NCBI RefSeq assembly: GCF_026151345.1
Contig: NZ_JAMQPR010000003.1
Location: 11,339-75,338, forward strand
Length of the DNA: 64,000 nt
DNA from: Leptospira paudalimensis
GTDB lineage: Bacteria; Spirochaetota; Leptospiria; Leptospirales; Leptospiraceae
Direction of reading: 5' to 3'
Within the stretch, counting starts at the first letter, position 1. Each line of letters begins with the position of its first letter. Of the stretch, positions 25,401 to 33,167 are shown piece after piece. The notes below the pieces were generated by a model. That model had not been told where the DNA came from. It saw only the letters and a program-made list of their open reading frames with translations, and made no database searches. The translations under genes and the position numbers were made by a program.

Positions 25401-26162
25401 ATCGAAATTCCGTTTGGAGATGCTAAAATAGAATTTTTTAAAAAGGTAAAAGAAACAGAAGAGAGAATTGGTGATAAATCAGTGAAACTCACTTCATTTA
25501 TCGCAACGCCAACAAAGTTCAACGATTTAAGGCCTGACAAGGGCTATGCAGGTAAGTCAAAAGCAGAATTAGAAAACCATAACATACTTTTTATGGAGGA
25601 TGATAAATCCAATGATCTATTCATCCATAAACTATTTCATCGAATATTAGGAGATTTGATACCAAAGCCTACGGAATCTGTGCAAATTGATCTTTTACCT
25701 AAGTTACCAGATATCAAGAGATTGTTTCGGGATGTACTTCCTGTTTATTCCATTCAAGCCGCTTGCGGTAAGTTTGGAGATAACCAAGAAATTGAAGATC
25801 CAATTGGATATATAGAAGTATCAGATCGGAAACTGGATGATCAAATGTTTGTGATAAAAGCAACTGGTGAATCCATGGTCCCAACTATATCTCCTGATGA
25901 CTATTTGATTTTTCGGGCCAATCCTTCCGGCAGTCGAAATGGAAAAATTGTATTGGTTGAGCTTCTCTCAAACACGGAACCGGAAACACAAGCAAAGTAC
26001 ATAATTAAAGAATACAGTAGTCAAAAAGGAACTGATGGTCACAACACCGAAATTATTTTAAAATCTCGAAATCAAAATTTCTCCCCTATCACAATAAAAT
26101 CATCAGAAGGTGAGGTGAATCAGATCAAGGTAATAGCTGAGTTTATCAGCGTGTTAAAATAA
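22413..26162 (+). CDS. Type III-like Res helicase-nuclease with C-terminal UmuD/LexA-like S24 domain
   Basis: A 1249-residue protein. Walker A is NATGSGKT (171-178), the DEAD-type motif is VDEGHRGSSG (D275-H278), and later SF2 motifs include GSKKFTEGWNSWR and QLFGRGVRLRG. The PD-(D/E)XK nuclease is FYPDFILW (D975) and FIDPKG (D992, K994). This is the Res layout. An S24 peptidase fold then follows: AACGKFG (C1118-G1119), ATGESMVP (S1154) and YIIKEY (K1199). The Cys-Gly to Ser distance equals that of E. coli UmuD (36). Self-cleavage under DNA damage would separate or alter the protein; this is an inference. Confidence 0.85.
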   Translation: MPKANANTIDKNQAELLKESKPNPFGKKLVLVHFLYSFFGAKDFRDLTKGMRDQYEVGNEDTIGERVIKILQERLLQTAPFDLDDLVGYANRIDQYTLEISAKRDHFEGWKYFQYLSLVFTEIYLDLYMKNLSDLKRRLNEFLDQFQKDFNNKDRLNPFQFEDLNVLAFWNATGSGKTLLMHIHIKQYLYYHKKYEKKDIINIMLLTPNEGLSKQHLEEFHLSGMSADFFQIEGSQGDLYKERIKILDIYKLDEVKGVKTIAVESLEGKNLILVDEGHRGSSGETWMKFRKQLAKDGFSFEYSATFGQIISRKAEHYQQYAKCILFDYSYKYFHEDGFGKEFHILNLQDAKFNEKKNTYLVACLLTFLEQKLFFKASESELEPFHIENPLMVLVGSTVIGSKTKGAEDTVSDVADLIHFLNWFLKNPKQAQKDIALVLEGKAGLVDNLGQDIFSSKFIFLRSLKNSSEEVYKSILETVFHTRLEKSQIHLVELKHSSGEIGLKVGASDFFGVINIGDVPTFMDLCEGKSLIVEKEEFGVSLFHNINSHTSSINVLIGSKKFTEGWNSWRVSCMGLLNIGRNEGAQIIQLFGRGVRLRGYNHSLKRSRFLHDLPDSLTVPEHILIGETLNIFGIHANYIQKFQEYIEEEGVVEDSKKQVITVPVKKLEGIQDLKILDLKKGTNFSKTEILVLKSPDTKFSEALQKRPIVLNWYTKIQGFASEYLDRNQKQTVYEKHHFQEWHLSFLNLNQLYFNLVEFKKNRGFHNLLIQKHSIKEILLNRDWYVLEIPEKEFSLSAENKEITWQEIALSLLQKYISRFYYFQKDDFESDKREYIKIEEYEKRKIKSGSKGNLFNEYKISINQSDVDLISYFEDLKKELEKTNFSNGSRFTPESPKIIPILLDQHLYKPILFQNQEVLVHVSPSSIIAKSELTFLEAFSSFTKNNANWFSGINVYLLRNLSRHGISLFDVANFYPDFILWIKNGKDQKIAFIDPKGLIEIPFGDAKIEFFKKVKETEERIGDKSVKLTSFIATPTKFNDLRPDKGYAGKSKAELENHNILFMEDDKSNDLFIHKLFHRILGDLIPKPTESVQIDLLPKLPDIKRLFRDVLPVYSIQAACGKFGDNQEIEDPIGYIEVSDRKLDDQMFVIKATGESMVPTISPDDYLIFRANPSGSRNGKIVLVELLSNTEPETQAKYIIKEYSSQKGTDGHNTEIILKSRNQNFSPITIKSSEGEVNQIKVIAEFISVLK

Positions 26163-26197
26163 AACCTTAATACATTGATTGGATTCAATTGAAAAAA

Positions 26198-27403
26198 ATG
26201 GAAAATGAACTAGATGAATTAAAACACTTTGTAATGGATATTGAAGAAATTGAACAAATAGCCAAAAGTATCAATTCCTTTAATTTATTTGAAACTCTAG
26301 GCATGGTTAATCAAGAAATTAGGCATTCAAATGTTTTAGCATGGCTGCTTGATCCATTTCAAACACATAACATCGGCTACTTGTTTTTGCAAAAATTCCT
26401 CAAAGATTTAATCGTCTTCAACCTGAATTCAAGCGAACAAATAAATGATGAATTGATTTTTGATTTTGAAACGTTAAATTATGAAGAGGTAGAAGTTAGA
26501 AGAGAGTACAAAAACATTGATCTTATTATTCTAATAAACGAAAATAGCAAACATTATTGTATCGTAATTGAAAATAAAATACGTTCTACTGAATCTAAAA
26601 ATCAATTATCAAAATATAAAGCAATTGTAGATAAAGAATTTAACGATTATAACAAAATTTTTGTCTTCTTGTCGCCTGACCAGCAAATTCCTACTGACAA
26701 TGAGTGGATAACATATGGATACGATAGAATTCAAAATTTACTGATCAATATCTTGAATTCGAGAAAATCTGCAATTTCTAAAAGTGTTTTTGAGTTTTTA
26801 GATCAGTATTTATACATTTTAAGGAGAAACATTGTGGGTGATAAAAGTATTGAAGATATCTGCAAGAATCTATATAAAAAACATTCAAAAGCTCTGGATC
26901 TAATTTTTCAATATAGACCCGATATTTATCTAAATATCAAGGAATCCATAGTATCGTTTTTAAGAGAAGAAAATCGCATTGTTTTAGATGCTGAAAATCC
27001 CAGCAAAACTTATATACGGTTTACTACGAAAAAAATTGATGAAATTATTCCAGAGAATGGATCAGGATGGACAAACTCAAAAAGAATATTATTATTTGAA
27101 TTTCAAAATCTTTCGGATCGTTTAAATTTAAAATTATATATTGGCCCTGGCGAGAAATCATTGAGAGAAAAGTTGCATGCGATTTTAAATTCAGAAAAAA
27201 ATTCAATTTTTATAACAAAAAAAACATTAACAGACAAATGGCACTCGGTTTTTTCTTTAGAAATTCTAAAGAAAAATGATTATTCGAAATTTGAAGACAA
27301 TGAATATGAAACAATTGATCTTAAAATAAAAGATTCTTTAAAAAAAGAGTTCCTTCCGAAATTAAATGAAATTGAAGATTATATTTTAGAAAATTTCAAA
27401 TAA
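26198..27403 (+). CDS. PD-(D/E)XK nuclease-superfamily protein (PDDEXK_4-like), array copy
   Basis: 401 residues from ATG 26198; TTG 26189 is an alternative with GGA at a better distance. The opening NLFETLGMVNQEIRHSNVLAWLLDP is the typical family signature, followed by the nuclease core EYKNIDLIILI (Asp) and CIVIENKI (E-x-K). This family often accompanies restriction and abortive-infection genes. It follows the Res gene by 35 bases and precedes the BRCT gene by two bases, so it is part of the array. It is more typical of the family than the copy at 3011. Confidence 0.75.
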   Translation: MENELDELKHFVMDIEEIEQIAKSINSFNLFETLGMVNQEIRHSNVLAWLLDPFQTHNIGYLFLQKFLKDLIVFNLNSSEQINDELIFDFETLNYEEVEVRREYKNIDLIILINENSKHYCIVIENKIRSTESKNQLSKYKAIVDKEFNDYNKIFVFLSPDQQIPTDNEWITYGYDRIQNLLINILNSRKSAISKSVFEFLDQYLYILRRNIVGDKSIEDICKNLYKKHSKALDLIFQYRPDIYLNIKESIVSFLREENRIVLDAENPSKTYIRFTTKKIDEIIPENGSGWTNSKRILLFEFQNLSDRLNLKLYIGPGEKSLREKLHAILNSEKNSIFITKKTLTDKWHSVFSLEILKKNDYSKFEDNEYETIDLKIKDSLKKEFLPKLNEIEDYILENFK

Positions 27404-27405
27404 AA

Positions 27406-28287
27406 ATGAAACAAAAGTCGATTCCAAAAATCTCTGATCACCAAAACGCTTTCAATACACTCCAAGGTCTCTTGATTGGAATTTCTTTAGATCAAAAACT
27501 AAATCAAAAGGAAGTTAGCGAAATTAATTTTTGGTTAAATGAATCTAAAGATTTAATTAATAAGAAACTATATTCAGAAATTGTCTCGATTTTAGAGTTT
27601 GTCGTAAAAAGTGGTAAGTTTACGGATGAGGAAAAGAAAGATTTGTTATTTATCTGCGAGAAATTCAACAAATCCAATCCAGCATTTGATTTAGTCCATA
27701 ATGATATGCAAGTATTGCATGGAATCTTACATGGAATACTTGCTGATGGTAAAATTACACTCCAAGAGGCTCAGTCTCTTAAAAAGTGGTTATATCAGAA
27801 TGAACAATTAGCAAGTGCCTATCCATATGATGAACTATTATCTCTTCTAACAGGAATTCTAGCAGATGGTAAAATAGACAAAGAAGAACAAGCTATTTTA
27901 AAGATTTTCCTTTCTGAATTCATCAATTTAGAGAAATCAAAAAATTTAGATGAAACAAAAATTGAAACATTGAAGACTCAATTTACCGTTCCAGGTATTT
28001 GTGCACTTGCACCAGAAATCATACCTGAGGATCATGTTTTTAGTTTCACAGGTATCCCTTCTGCACAACCTATCTCAGAAATAGAAAAAGTCATCTTAGA
28101 GAATGGTGGAATTTTTTCGAATCCACTAAGGAAAGATACTTCCTATCTAATTGTAGGTGGAAATATGTCGAACTGTTGGACGTTCAGTTGTTTTGGTCGA
28201 AAAGTGGAAGAAGCAATTGAAATGAGAAAATCAGGGTCTCATATTTTAATCATTCATGAAGTTGATTTTTGGGATAATATAGCTTGA
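27406..28287 (+). CDS. TerB-like repeats plus BRCT domain protein
   Basis: A 293-residue protein. Three helical repeats with ISLDQKLNQKE, GILADGKITLQE and GILADGKIDKEE resemble the acidic helical repeats of TerB proteins. The C-terminal 90 residues form a BRCT domain (HVFSFTGIP, ENGGIF, DTSYLIVGG, KVEEAIEMRKSGSHILIIHEVDFW), as in NAD-dependent DNA ligase and eukaryotic damage-response proteins. BRCT domains bind phosphopeptides or DNA ends, which fits a role in sensing cut DNA. It sits two bases after the nuclease gene. Confidence 0.75.
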   Translation: MKQKSIPKISDHQNAFNTLQGLLIGISLDQKLNQKEVSEINFWLNESKDLINKKLYSEIVSILEFVVKSGKFTDEEKKDLLFICEKFNKSNPAFDLVHNDMQVLHGILHGILADGKITLQEAQSLKKWLYQNEQLASAYPYDELLSLLTGILADGKIDKEEQAILKIFLSEFINLEKSKNLDETKIETLKTQFTVPGICALAPEIIPEDHVFSFTGIPSAQPISEIEKVILENGGIFSNPLRKDTSYLIVGGNMSNCWTFSCFGRKVEEAIEMRKSGSHILIIHEVDFWDNIA

Positions 28288-28299
28288 GGATTATTTGCT

Positions 28300-28914
28300 A
28301 TGAACTTGATATCGAAATATCCAAAAGAACACTATCAAAATCTTAAGCTGTTCCTAGATGGCTATGGAGTGCTTTCAAATGAACAATTTGATACGAACAG
28401 ATCTTTTTGGGAAAATAAATATACCGATGAGTGTGCAACAGAAAACGGATTTATCTTAAGCTATAGTAATGATTATGCAGCAGGCGGTGATAATTACCAT
28501 CTCGTCTTTCCTACCTTCGGGGATGATGTGTTTTATTTTCGTTACAATTTGATCAAACAATGGGATATCATTGAAAATTCTGAGATTGGATCTGAAGTAG
28601 AACTTCCCGATTACAAAATATCAAAAGAAGCAGAAGAACTTGAGAAAGCAGTCGATCGCTTTGTAGAAGAATCCCAATCTTCGGAAGAATTGAATGATTC
28701 CTTAAACCATTTATGTAAAGACCTTAAGGGAATTCATGGGATTCAATCGATTCAAGAGTATTTAACGGAAACTTTTGCCGACGAGTCAGTCGAAGATAAA
28801 GAGCTCGATGGTATTTTCTGGGAAGAGAATGGTAAATGGAAGTGCAATCAATGGCAACATTTCCAAGCTTGGCTACACACAATGCGGATGATTTTGTTAG
28901 ATAGGTCAATGTAA
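28300..28914 (+). CDS. Hypothetical protein, last gene of the array (204 aa)
   Basis: A 204-residue acidic protein 12 bases after the BRCT gene. It has an aromatic-rich N-terminal half (NDYAAGGDNYHLVFPTFGDDVFYF) and a helical, Glu-rich C-terminal half. No family is recognised. Position and spacing suggest co-transcription with the defence genes; it may be an accessory or immunity factor. It is the last plus-strand gene before a 366-base gap. Confidence 0.55.
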   Translation: MNLISKYPKEHYQNLKLFLDGYGVLSNEQFDTNRSFWENKYTDECATENGFILSYSNDYAAGGDNYHLVFPTFGDDVFYFRYNLIKQWDIIENSEIGSEVELPDYKISKEAEELEKAVDRFVEESQSSEELNDSLNHLCKDLKGIHGIQSIQEYLTETFADESVEDKELDGIFWEENGKWKCNQWQHFQAWLHTMRMILLDRSM

Positions 28915-29280
28915 ACAAAACTGAAATTAGAAATTATCCTTAAACCACTAATTACATTCTTTAAAATTATTTTTTCCTGAAATAGCTCCCTTCCATCTCA
29001 AGTGGTGTTTCCCCCCAATATGTCCATGAATCGGAGAGGTAAAGTATATTAAAAAAACAACAAGTAGTGAGATCGGAAATCTATTTTCCGAAATTGATTC
29101 CTCCTTAGCTTTATCATCAGATTGGAAATCTGGACCAAGTCAAAACATACTTTGCTCTCTACTTATGATCGTAGACACTGGTATGAAGAATGTAACAATT
29201 ACTTATCTGTTAGATTCCAGCATGAAGAAATATTGGATCCTTGAATTCCAAACATTATAGAACGATTTATCAAGGACTTT
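28915..29280. other. Intergenic region, end of the array
   Basis: No gene was recognised. The stretch contains several short A/T runs and one copy of the 17-bp palindrome at 29074-29090, listed separately. Confidence 0.5.
29074..29090 (+). promoter_or_regulatory. CGGAAA-N5 palindrome, copy 3
   Basis: CGGAAA, TCTAT, TTTCCG: a perfect inverted repeat. It lies 190 bases before ATG 29281, further than the other copies, so either the real start or promoter of that gene is upstream or the site is orphaned. Confidence 0.5.
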
Positions 29281-30048
29281 ATGAGACTATCATTGAAATG
29301 CATATTAACACTTGGATCTAGGGAAAGTCTGCCGACAAGATTTTACAATCTCGATGATCACTATCTTATCGATGATGACGGGATCTTGATTGATTACAAA
29401 GGCTATGTATTATGGAACGTCAAGTGGCAACAACGAATCCCTTATGGCAGTGTTCTCTATTTAAAGACGCACCACATCCTACTGACGGATCGACTTTCCA
29501 TGCCTGGGCCGTATACATTGGATTTTGGGATCTGTGCAATTGATATGAATACTGGCAAATACCTTTGGAAACATTGGTACAAAAATGATTCAGAAGTAAG
29601 AGTCGCCCTAAAGCAAAGCGAGGAGATGAGACGAAGGGATATCAACTTACAAAATCTAAGTGGGAGCATCATTGAAGATGATTATTTCTATAAAAATATT
29701 TTTAAAATACATCTGTTGACTGGCAAATATGAAGTTGTCTCAGATGCACCACAAAGCGCACATTCCCAAAATTTGGAGAAAGTAATTCAGTCAAAGGATA
29801 TGATCCACGATACCGTAAGATACATTGATTCTATAGACCATTTCACATTGAATGAGGACTCCCGAGTAAAATGGGGTGATAAGTTTTCCTGGTTTGAGCA
29901 TATCATATCTGAAGCAAGGAAGCAGAACCTCTTTCATCAAATCAAAATAGAGAAACTGGTCGAGTTCTTCGATGATCGATTGTTGGTCCTCGGGAAAGAT
30001 ATGAAGGACAGAGTTCGAAAGATTTGGATGCTCAAGCAATTGATATAG
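29281..30048 (+). CDS. Hypothetical protein, PQQ-repeat-like segment (255 aa)
   Basis: A 255-residue protein without signal peptide. One stretch (GICAIDMNTGKYLWKHWY) resembles a PQQ/beta-propeller strand turn, and IFKIHLLTGKYEVVSD could be a second. The N-terminal third has DDHYLIDDDGILIDYKGYVLW, also propeller-like. The remainder is helical. AAGGACTTTATG gives a reasonable start. No family was firmly recognised. Confidence 0.5.
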   Translation: MRLSLKCILTLGSRESLPTRFYNLDDHYLIDDDGILIDYKGYVLWNVKWQQRIPYGSVLYLKTHHILLTDRLSMPGPYTLDFGICAIDMNTGKYLWKHWYKNDSEVRVALKQSEEMRRRDINLQNLSGSIIEDDYFYKNIFKIHLLTGKYEVVSDAPQSAHSQNLEKVIQSKDMIHDTVRYIDSIDHFTLNEDSRVKWGDKFSWFEHIISEARKQNLFHQIKIEKLVEFFDDRLLVLGKDMKDRVRKIWMLKQLI

Positions 30049-30281
30049 AAAAAAAACAAATCTCAAGTAAGCGCATCCAAAATCGAATCATAATGATTCT
30101 GTTCTTTATCCACCAATCAAACAAATCGTAGTTGGGAATTTCCACCCCTTCTTATCGAACCTAGCTGGCGCCATTTCCGATTTGTAAAATGTTTTGATCA
30201 TTTGAACGATCCTAAAATATAATTTACATAAATATAAGTGCGTTATATGAATTTAGTATATCCTCCTTAAAAATTAAAATT

Positions 30282-30298
30282 CGGATGTTTATTTTCCG
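30282..30298 (+). promoter_or_regulatory. CGGAAA-N5 palindrome, copy 4
   Basis: CGGATG, TTTAT, TTTCCG: a degenerate copy ending 24 bases before ATG 30323. TACAAT at 30311-30316 is a -10-like hexamer just after it, so the site would overlap the -35 region. Confidence 0.4.
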
Positions 30299-30322
30299 AT
30301 TTTTTGAAAATACAATTCTAGA

Positions 30323-30757
30323 ATGAAATCCATGTTTAATGAAATAGATTATTTTATCTCGATTGTAATTATAGAATATCTCATATTTAAATTTGCAAGT
30401 AGGAAATGGATTGCTCTCTGGACAGTCTTTCAAATAGATTGCTATCCTCAGCGGCGAATGTATCTGGAATCCAAGTATGGAAGGATTGATTCAAGTTTCG
30501 ATCTAGAATCAAAACGAATCATTCGAATTCTTAAATCTTTGATGTTACTCGAAAGAAATCATCGTATTTGGCTTCTTCTTTGTTTAGCTCTCGCTATCAT
30601 TTTCTATCTGTATAAAATAGTAACAGTTGCCATTCTATTTATCCTGATGCAGATTCTGACGCTAATGTCATATCACATGACATTGTTTTACTATCAAAGA
30701 AAGTTAGCAAATCACGAGACCGAGTATATAAAATTTCTCAAAGATGATTTGAATTGA
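30323..30757 (+). CDS. Hypothetical membrane protein (144 aa)
   Basis: It has an N-terminal hydrophobic segment (about residues 9-25) and a pair of strongly hydrophobic helices between about 82 and 116 (LLLCLALAIIFYLY and VTVAILFILMQILTLM). The region between is basic and probably cytoplasmic. No family was recognised. There is no good ribosome-binding site before ATG 30323, and a transcript from the -10-like TACAAT would have a very short leader. Confidence 0.5.
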   Translation: MKSMFNEIDYFISIVIIEYLIFKFASRKWIALWTVFQIDCYPQRRMYLESKYGRIDSSFDLESKRIIRILKSLMLLERNHRIWLLLCLALAIIFYLYKIVTVAILFILMQILTLMSYHMTLFYYQRKLANHETEYIKFLKDDLN

Positions 30758-30846
30758 TCGGCAATAATTCTGGAATTTCCACTGAAAATAGAGACTATCT
30801 AAAGATGATTTTGTCAATCGCAGGTAAAAACAATTGATCCTATCGG

Positions 30847-31125
30847 TTAGTCGATTACCCAGCCAGAATAAAGAAGATCCTCTATGGAGTGATATCGAAA
30901 CATGATTTCGTTCGTTTCAATTCTTCTAATCACATATTGATAGTTCAGCGCATCAATGATGTCAATTTTCCCATGCCCATTCTCAAGCGATTTTACGATC
31001 GTATATCCCTTTGCAAAGGATGGTATTGGAAGGTTTTCCAAAACATTTCTAGTTAATTCCTGCAATTCAGGAGACCATTGGCATGGTTTGCTATTTTTTT
31101 GATTTTCATTCTCTCTGTTTTTCAT
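30847..31125 (-). CDS. Hypothetical small protein (92 aa)
   Basis: A 92-residue polar protein with CQWSPELQELTRNVLENL and a C-terminal beta-like stretch (YQYVIRRIETNEIMFRYHS). No family is recognised. It is divergent from the DUF3293 gene, and the palindrome at 31181 lies 55 bases upstream of its start, so both genes could share control. Confidence 0.45.
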   Translation of the reverse strand: MKNRENENQKNSKPCQWSPELQELTRNVLENLPIPSFAKGYTIVKSLENGHGKIDIIDALNYQYVIRRIETNEIMFRYHSIEDLLYSGWVID

Positions 31126-31180
31126 TGGTTCTGTTTCTTACCTGTGCAGTATAAAGTTACCACGAACGTGCTGATCGATT

Positions 31181-31197
31181 CGGAAACATATTTTCCG
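31181..31197. promoter_or_regulatory. CGGAAA-N5 palindrome, copy 5
   Basis: CGGAAA, CATAT, TTTCCG: a perfect inverted repeat between two divergent genes. The sequence from it to AATGGAGTA 15 bases downstream has the same spacing as at copy 7 (34411). Confidence 0.55.
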
Positions 31198-31289
31198 AAA
31201 TTTATCTAAAAATGGAGTATCGTAAAATCCGATTCTGATCAATCAAGTGTTTGATTGAAAAACAAAAGCAGGTATGTTTTAAATATTCC

Positions 31290-31694
31290 ATGACCGACCT
31301 CAACCAATCCTATCTCTCCACCTTATACAAAGTTGATGGCCTTCAAGTTCCCATCCAAATCGGGAAAAAGAATCCGGAGTTGGACCTCCTTCTTTCCAAA
31401 TATAAACAAAACCATTGGTGTTTCATTACAGCATGGAATCAGTTTAGCAAACCATTGACTTTAGAAACAAATCGGAAGCAGAATGAAGATTTGCTGTCAG
31501 AAATCAAAGCGAACTCAAGTTATATAGTTTTAAATGGGGTAGGTGAATCGCCAGACGGATCCTGGTCCGAAGAGAGTATCCTGGTTTTGGGAATCGATAA
31601 TGACACTGCCCAATATCTTGCGAGGAAGTATGAGCAAAATGCCATTGTCGTTGGAGTAAGAGTTGGGCTTCCTGAATTAGTGATGCTTCAATAG
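31290..31694 (+). CDS. DUF3293 domain protein (134 aa)
   Basis: The pattern HWCFITAWNQFSKPLTLETNRKQNEDL, then GVGESPDGSWSEESILVLGID and ARKYEQNAIVVGV, fits DUF3293, a small bacterial family of unknown function. The family length is about 130, which favours ATG 31290; an in-frame TTG at 31251 would add 13 residues. It is probably a soluble cytoplasmic protein. It stands alone and is preceded by the shared palindrome. Confidence 0.7.
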   Translation: MTDLNQSYLSTLYKVDGLQVPIQIGKKNPELDLLLSKYKQNHWCFITAWNQFSKPLTLETNRKQNEDLLSEIKANSSYIVLNGVGESPDGSWSEESILVLGIDNDTAQYLARKYEQNAIVVGVRVGLPELVMLQ

Positions 31695-31820
31695 TAATAA
31701 ACGTCTGCATTTATAAAATATAAAATCCTTTTCCTCTTATTCTTCAACTTGATATTTCACGGGTAGGGATTGATTGTACGCTTGGTTTACCAAAAAGATT
31801 TTTAGTCTTTCTGGTTATTT

Positions 31821-32345
31821 TCATTCACAATAATTAAAGTGTTCATCTAATATACCTTTTAAAAGCTTCACTTTTCCGTACTTAGCAAGTAAATGCAACA
31901 TACCATTTTTTAACGTTCGTTTAATGCATTGGTCTAATGCTCATGGATCAGAATGTTCAGAAAATGCATTTAAAGAATAGGAATGTGCCAATGATAGATA
32001 GTAATTTTTTCTTGATTTTCCTCTTTGAATTTATCCGCAAGATAATAAAAAAATTCTTCATAGCTTTTATCTCTTCAAAAAGAAGAGGGCAATAGACATC
32101 AAATTTCTCATAATATGTTGGAATTCACATTGCGAAAGTAAATGTAAAGTAACATCACAGAGAGATTCAGCTTCATTATAAAATATTGCATGTATTTTAG
32201 ATATTTCTTCCTCTCTCATGTCTTCGGAAGATTTATACTCATTAAGGATAGAAACTAATTTTTTTATCTCCCAGGATGTTTTCTAGATTATAATTCTCGA
32301 TTTCTTTTGAATCAGAAATAAAGGTTCCGAATCTACAAAATTTGC
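31821..32345 (-). pseudogene. Decayed minus-strand gene, family unknown
   Basis: The minus strand gives a series of coding-like pieces in shifting frames: ...FGTFISDSKEIENYNLENI, then TSWEIKKLVSILNEYKSSED...LHLLSQCEFQHIM, then SYEEFFYYLADKFKEENQ, then a piece with an internal TGA before ALDQCIKRTLKNGMLHLLAKYGK, ending HFNYCE and a stop at 31821-31823. At least three frameshifts and one nonsense codon are needed to join them. The pieces look like one all-helical protein of about 170 residues. The ancestral family is not recognised. Confidence 0.55.
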
Positions 32346-32429
32346 AAACTAACAAAAAAATACTTTCCGAAACAAAAGGAAAATATAGCGTTTGCTAGCT
32401 GAAGTATTCAATTCTATTGTAAGGTGTGT

Positions 32430-33044
32430 ATGGACCCAGTTTTCTTAAAAAATTTCGTTTCATTTGTCAAAAAAAACATTAAACTCGACTTTGATGATGA
32501 CCGAGTTATGGACAAAATCAAAAAGCAATTTGGAAAAGAATATTCGGATTTCGAAGAACTTTTAAAGAATGAACTCGTAAAAGAGGAGTATAAAGAACTT
32601 ATTCAGAAGTTTTCAGAATATGGACCAGCCATTATGAAAAAATTAGTCTCGAATCCTGAAGCTGAGTCATATGACGAATCTGATTATTCAATTTTATTTT
32701 CTAATTATGGTTTTGGAAGGTTTTTTAAAAAGAACGAAGAGAATTTTGACCTTTGTGAAGCACTTTTCTATATCATCAATTCATTATCATCTAGTATCGA
32801 TTCAGGAGAGTGCAATCGTATCATTGAAAGACTATCAGAGAATGGGAAATTGCATTTAATTCAAATCCATCACAAAAAAGCTCTCAGATTCCTTTATGAA
32901 AATGACCCAGACTATTTATTTGATCGATTAGCTGCACATGTTAGTTCCTGCCAGGATCAATACCCAGAAAGAATCAGAGTCTTTAAAAATACGCAATTTT
33001 TCAAAGATTGGCAAAAAGAAATACAAAGTGAAGAATCAGCTTAG
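32430..33044 (+). CDS. Hypothetical protein (204 aa)
   Basis: An acidic, mostly helical protein starting MDPVFLKNFVSFVKKN and ending EEIQSEESA-like charged residues. ATG 32430 is preceded by AAGG at five bases, better than the in-frame GTG at 32424. No motif or family is recognised. A degenerate relative of the palindrome (right half TTTCCG at 32364-32369, poor left half) lies upstream. The composition is very AT-rich. Confidence 0.55.
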   Translation: MDPVFLKNFVSFVKKNIKLDFDDDRVMDKIKKQFGKEYSDFEELLKNELVKEEYKELIQKFSEYGPAIMKKLVSNPEAESYDESDYSILFSNYGFGRFFKKNEENFDLCEALFYIINSLSSSIDSGECNRIIERLSENGKLHLIQIHHKKALRFLYENDPDYLFDRLAAHVSSCQDQYPERIRVFKNTQFFKDWQKEIQSEESA

Positions 33045-33167
33045 AAACTGATAAAAGATATCAGATGACCTCGTTTAATACAAAACTATCACCTATTCCA
33101 ATCCTCTGGAACTTAGAAAAAGACATTCATTAAGCTAAGTGGATATTGGAGTTAGGAAGTTAAATAA

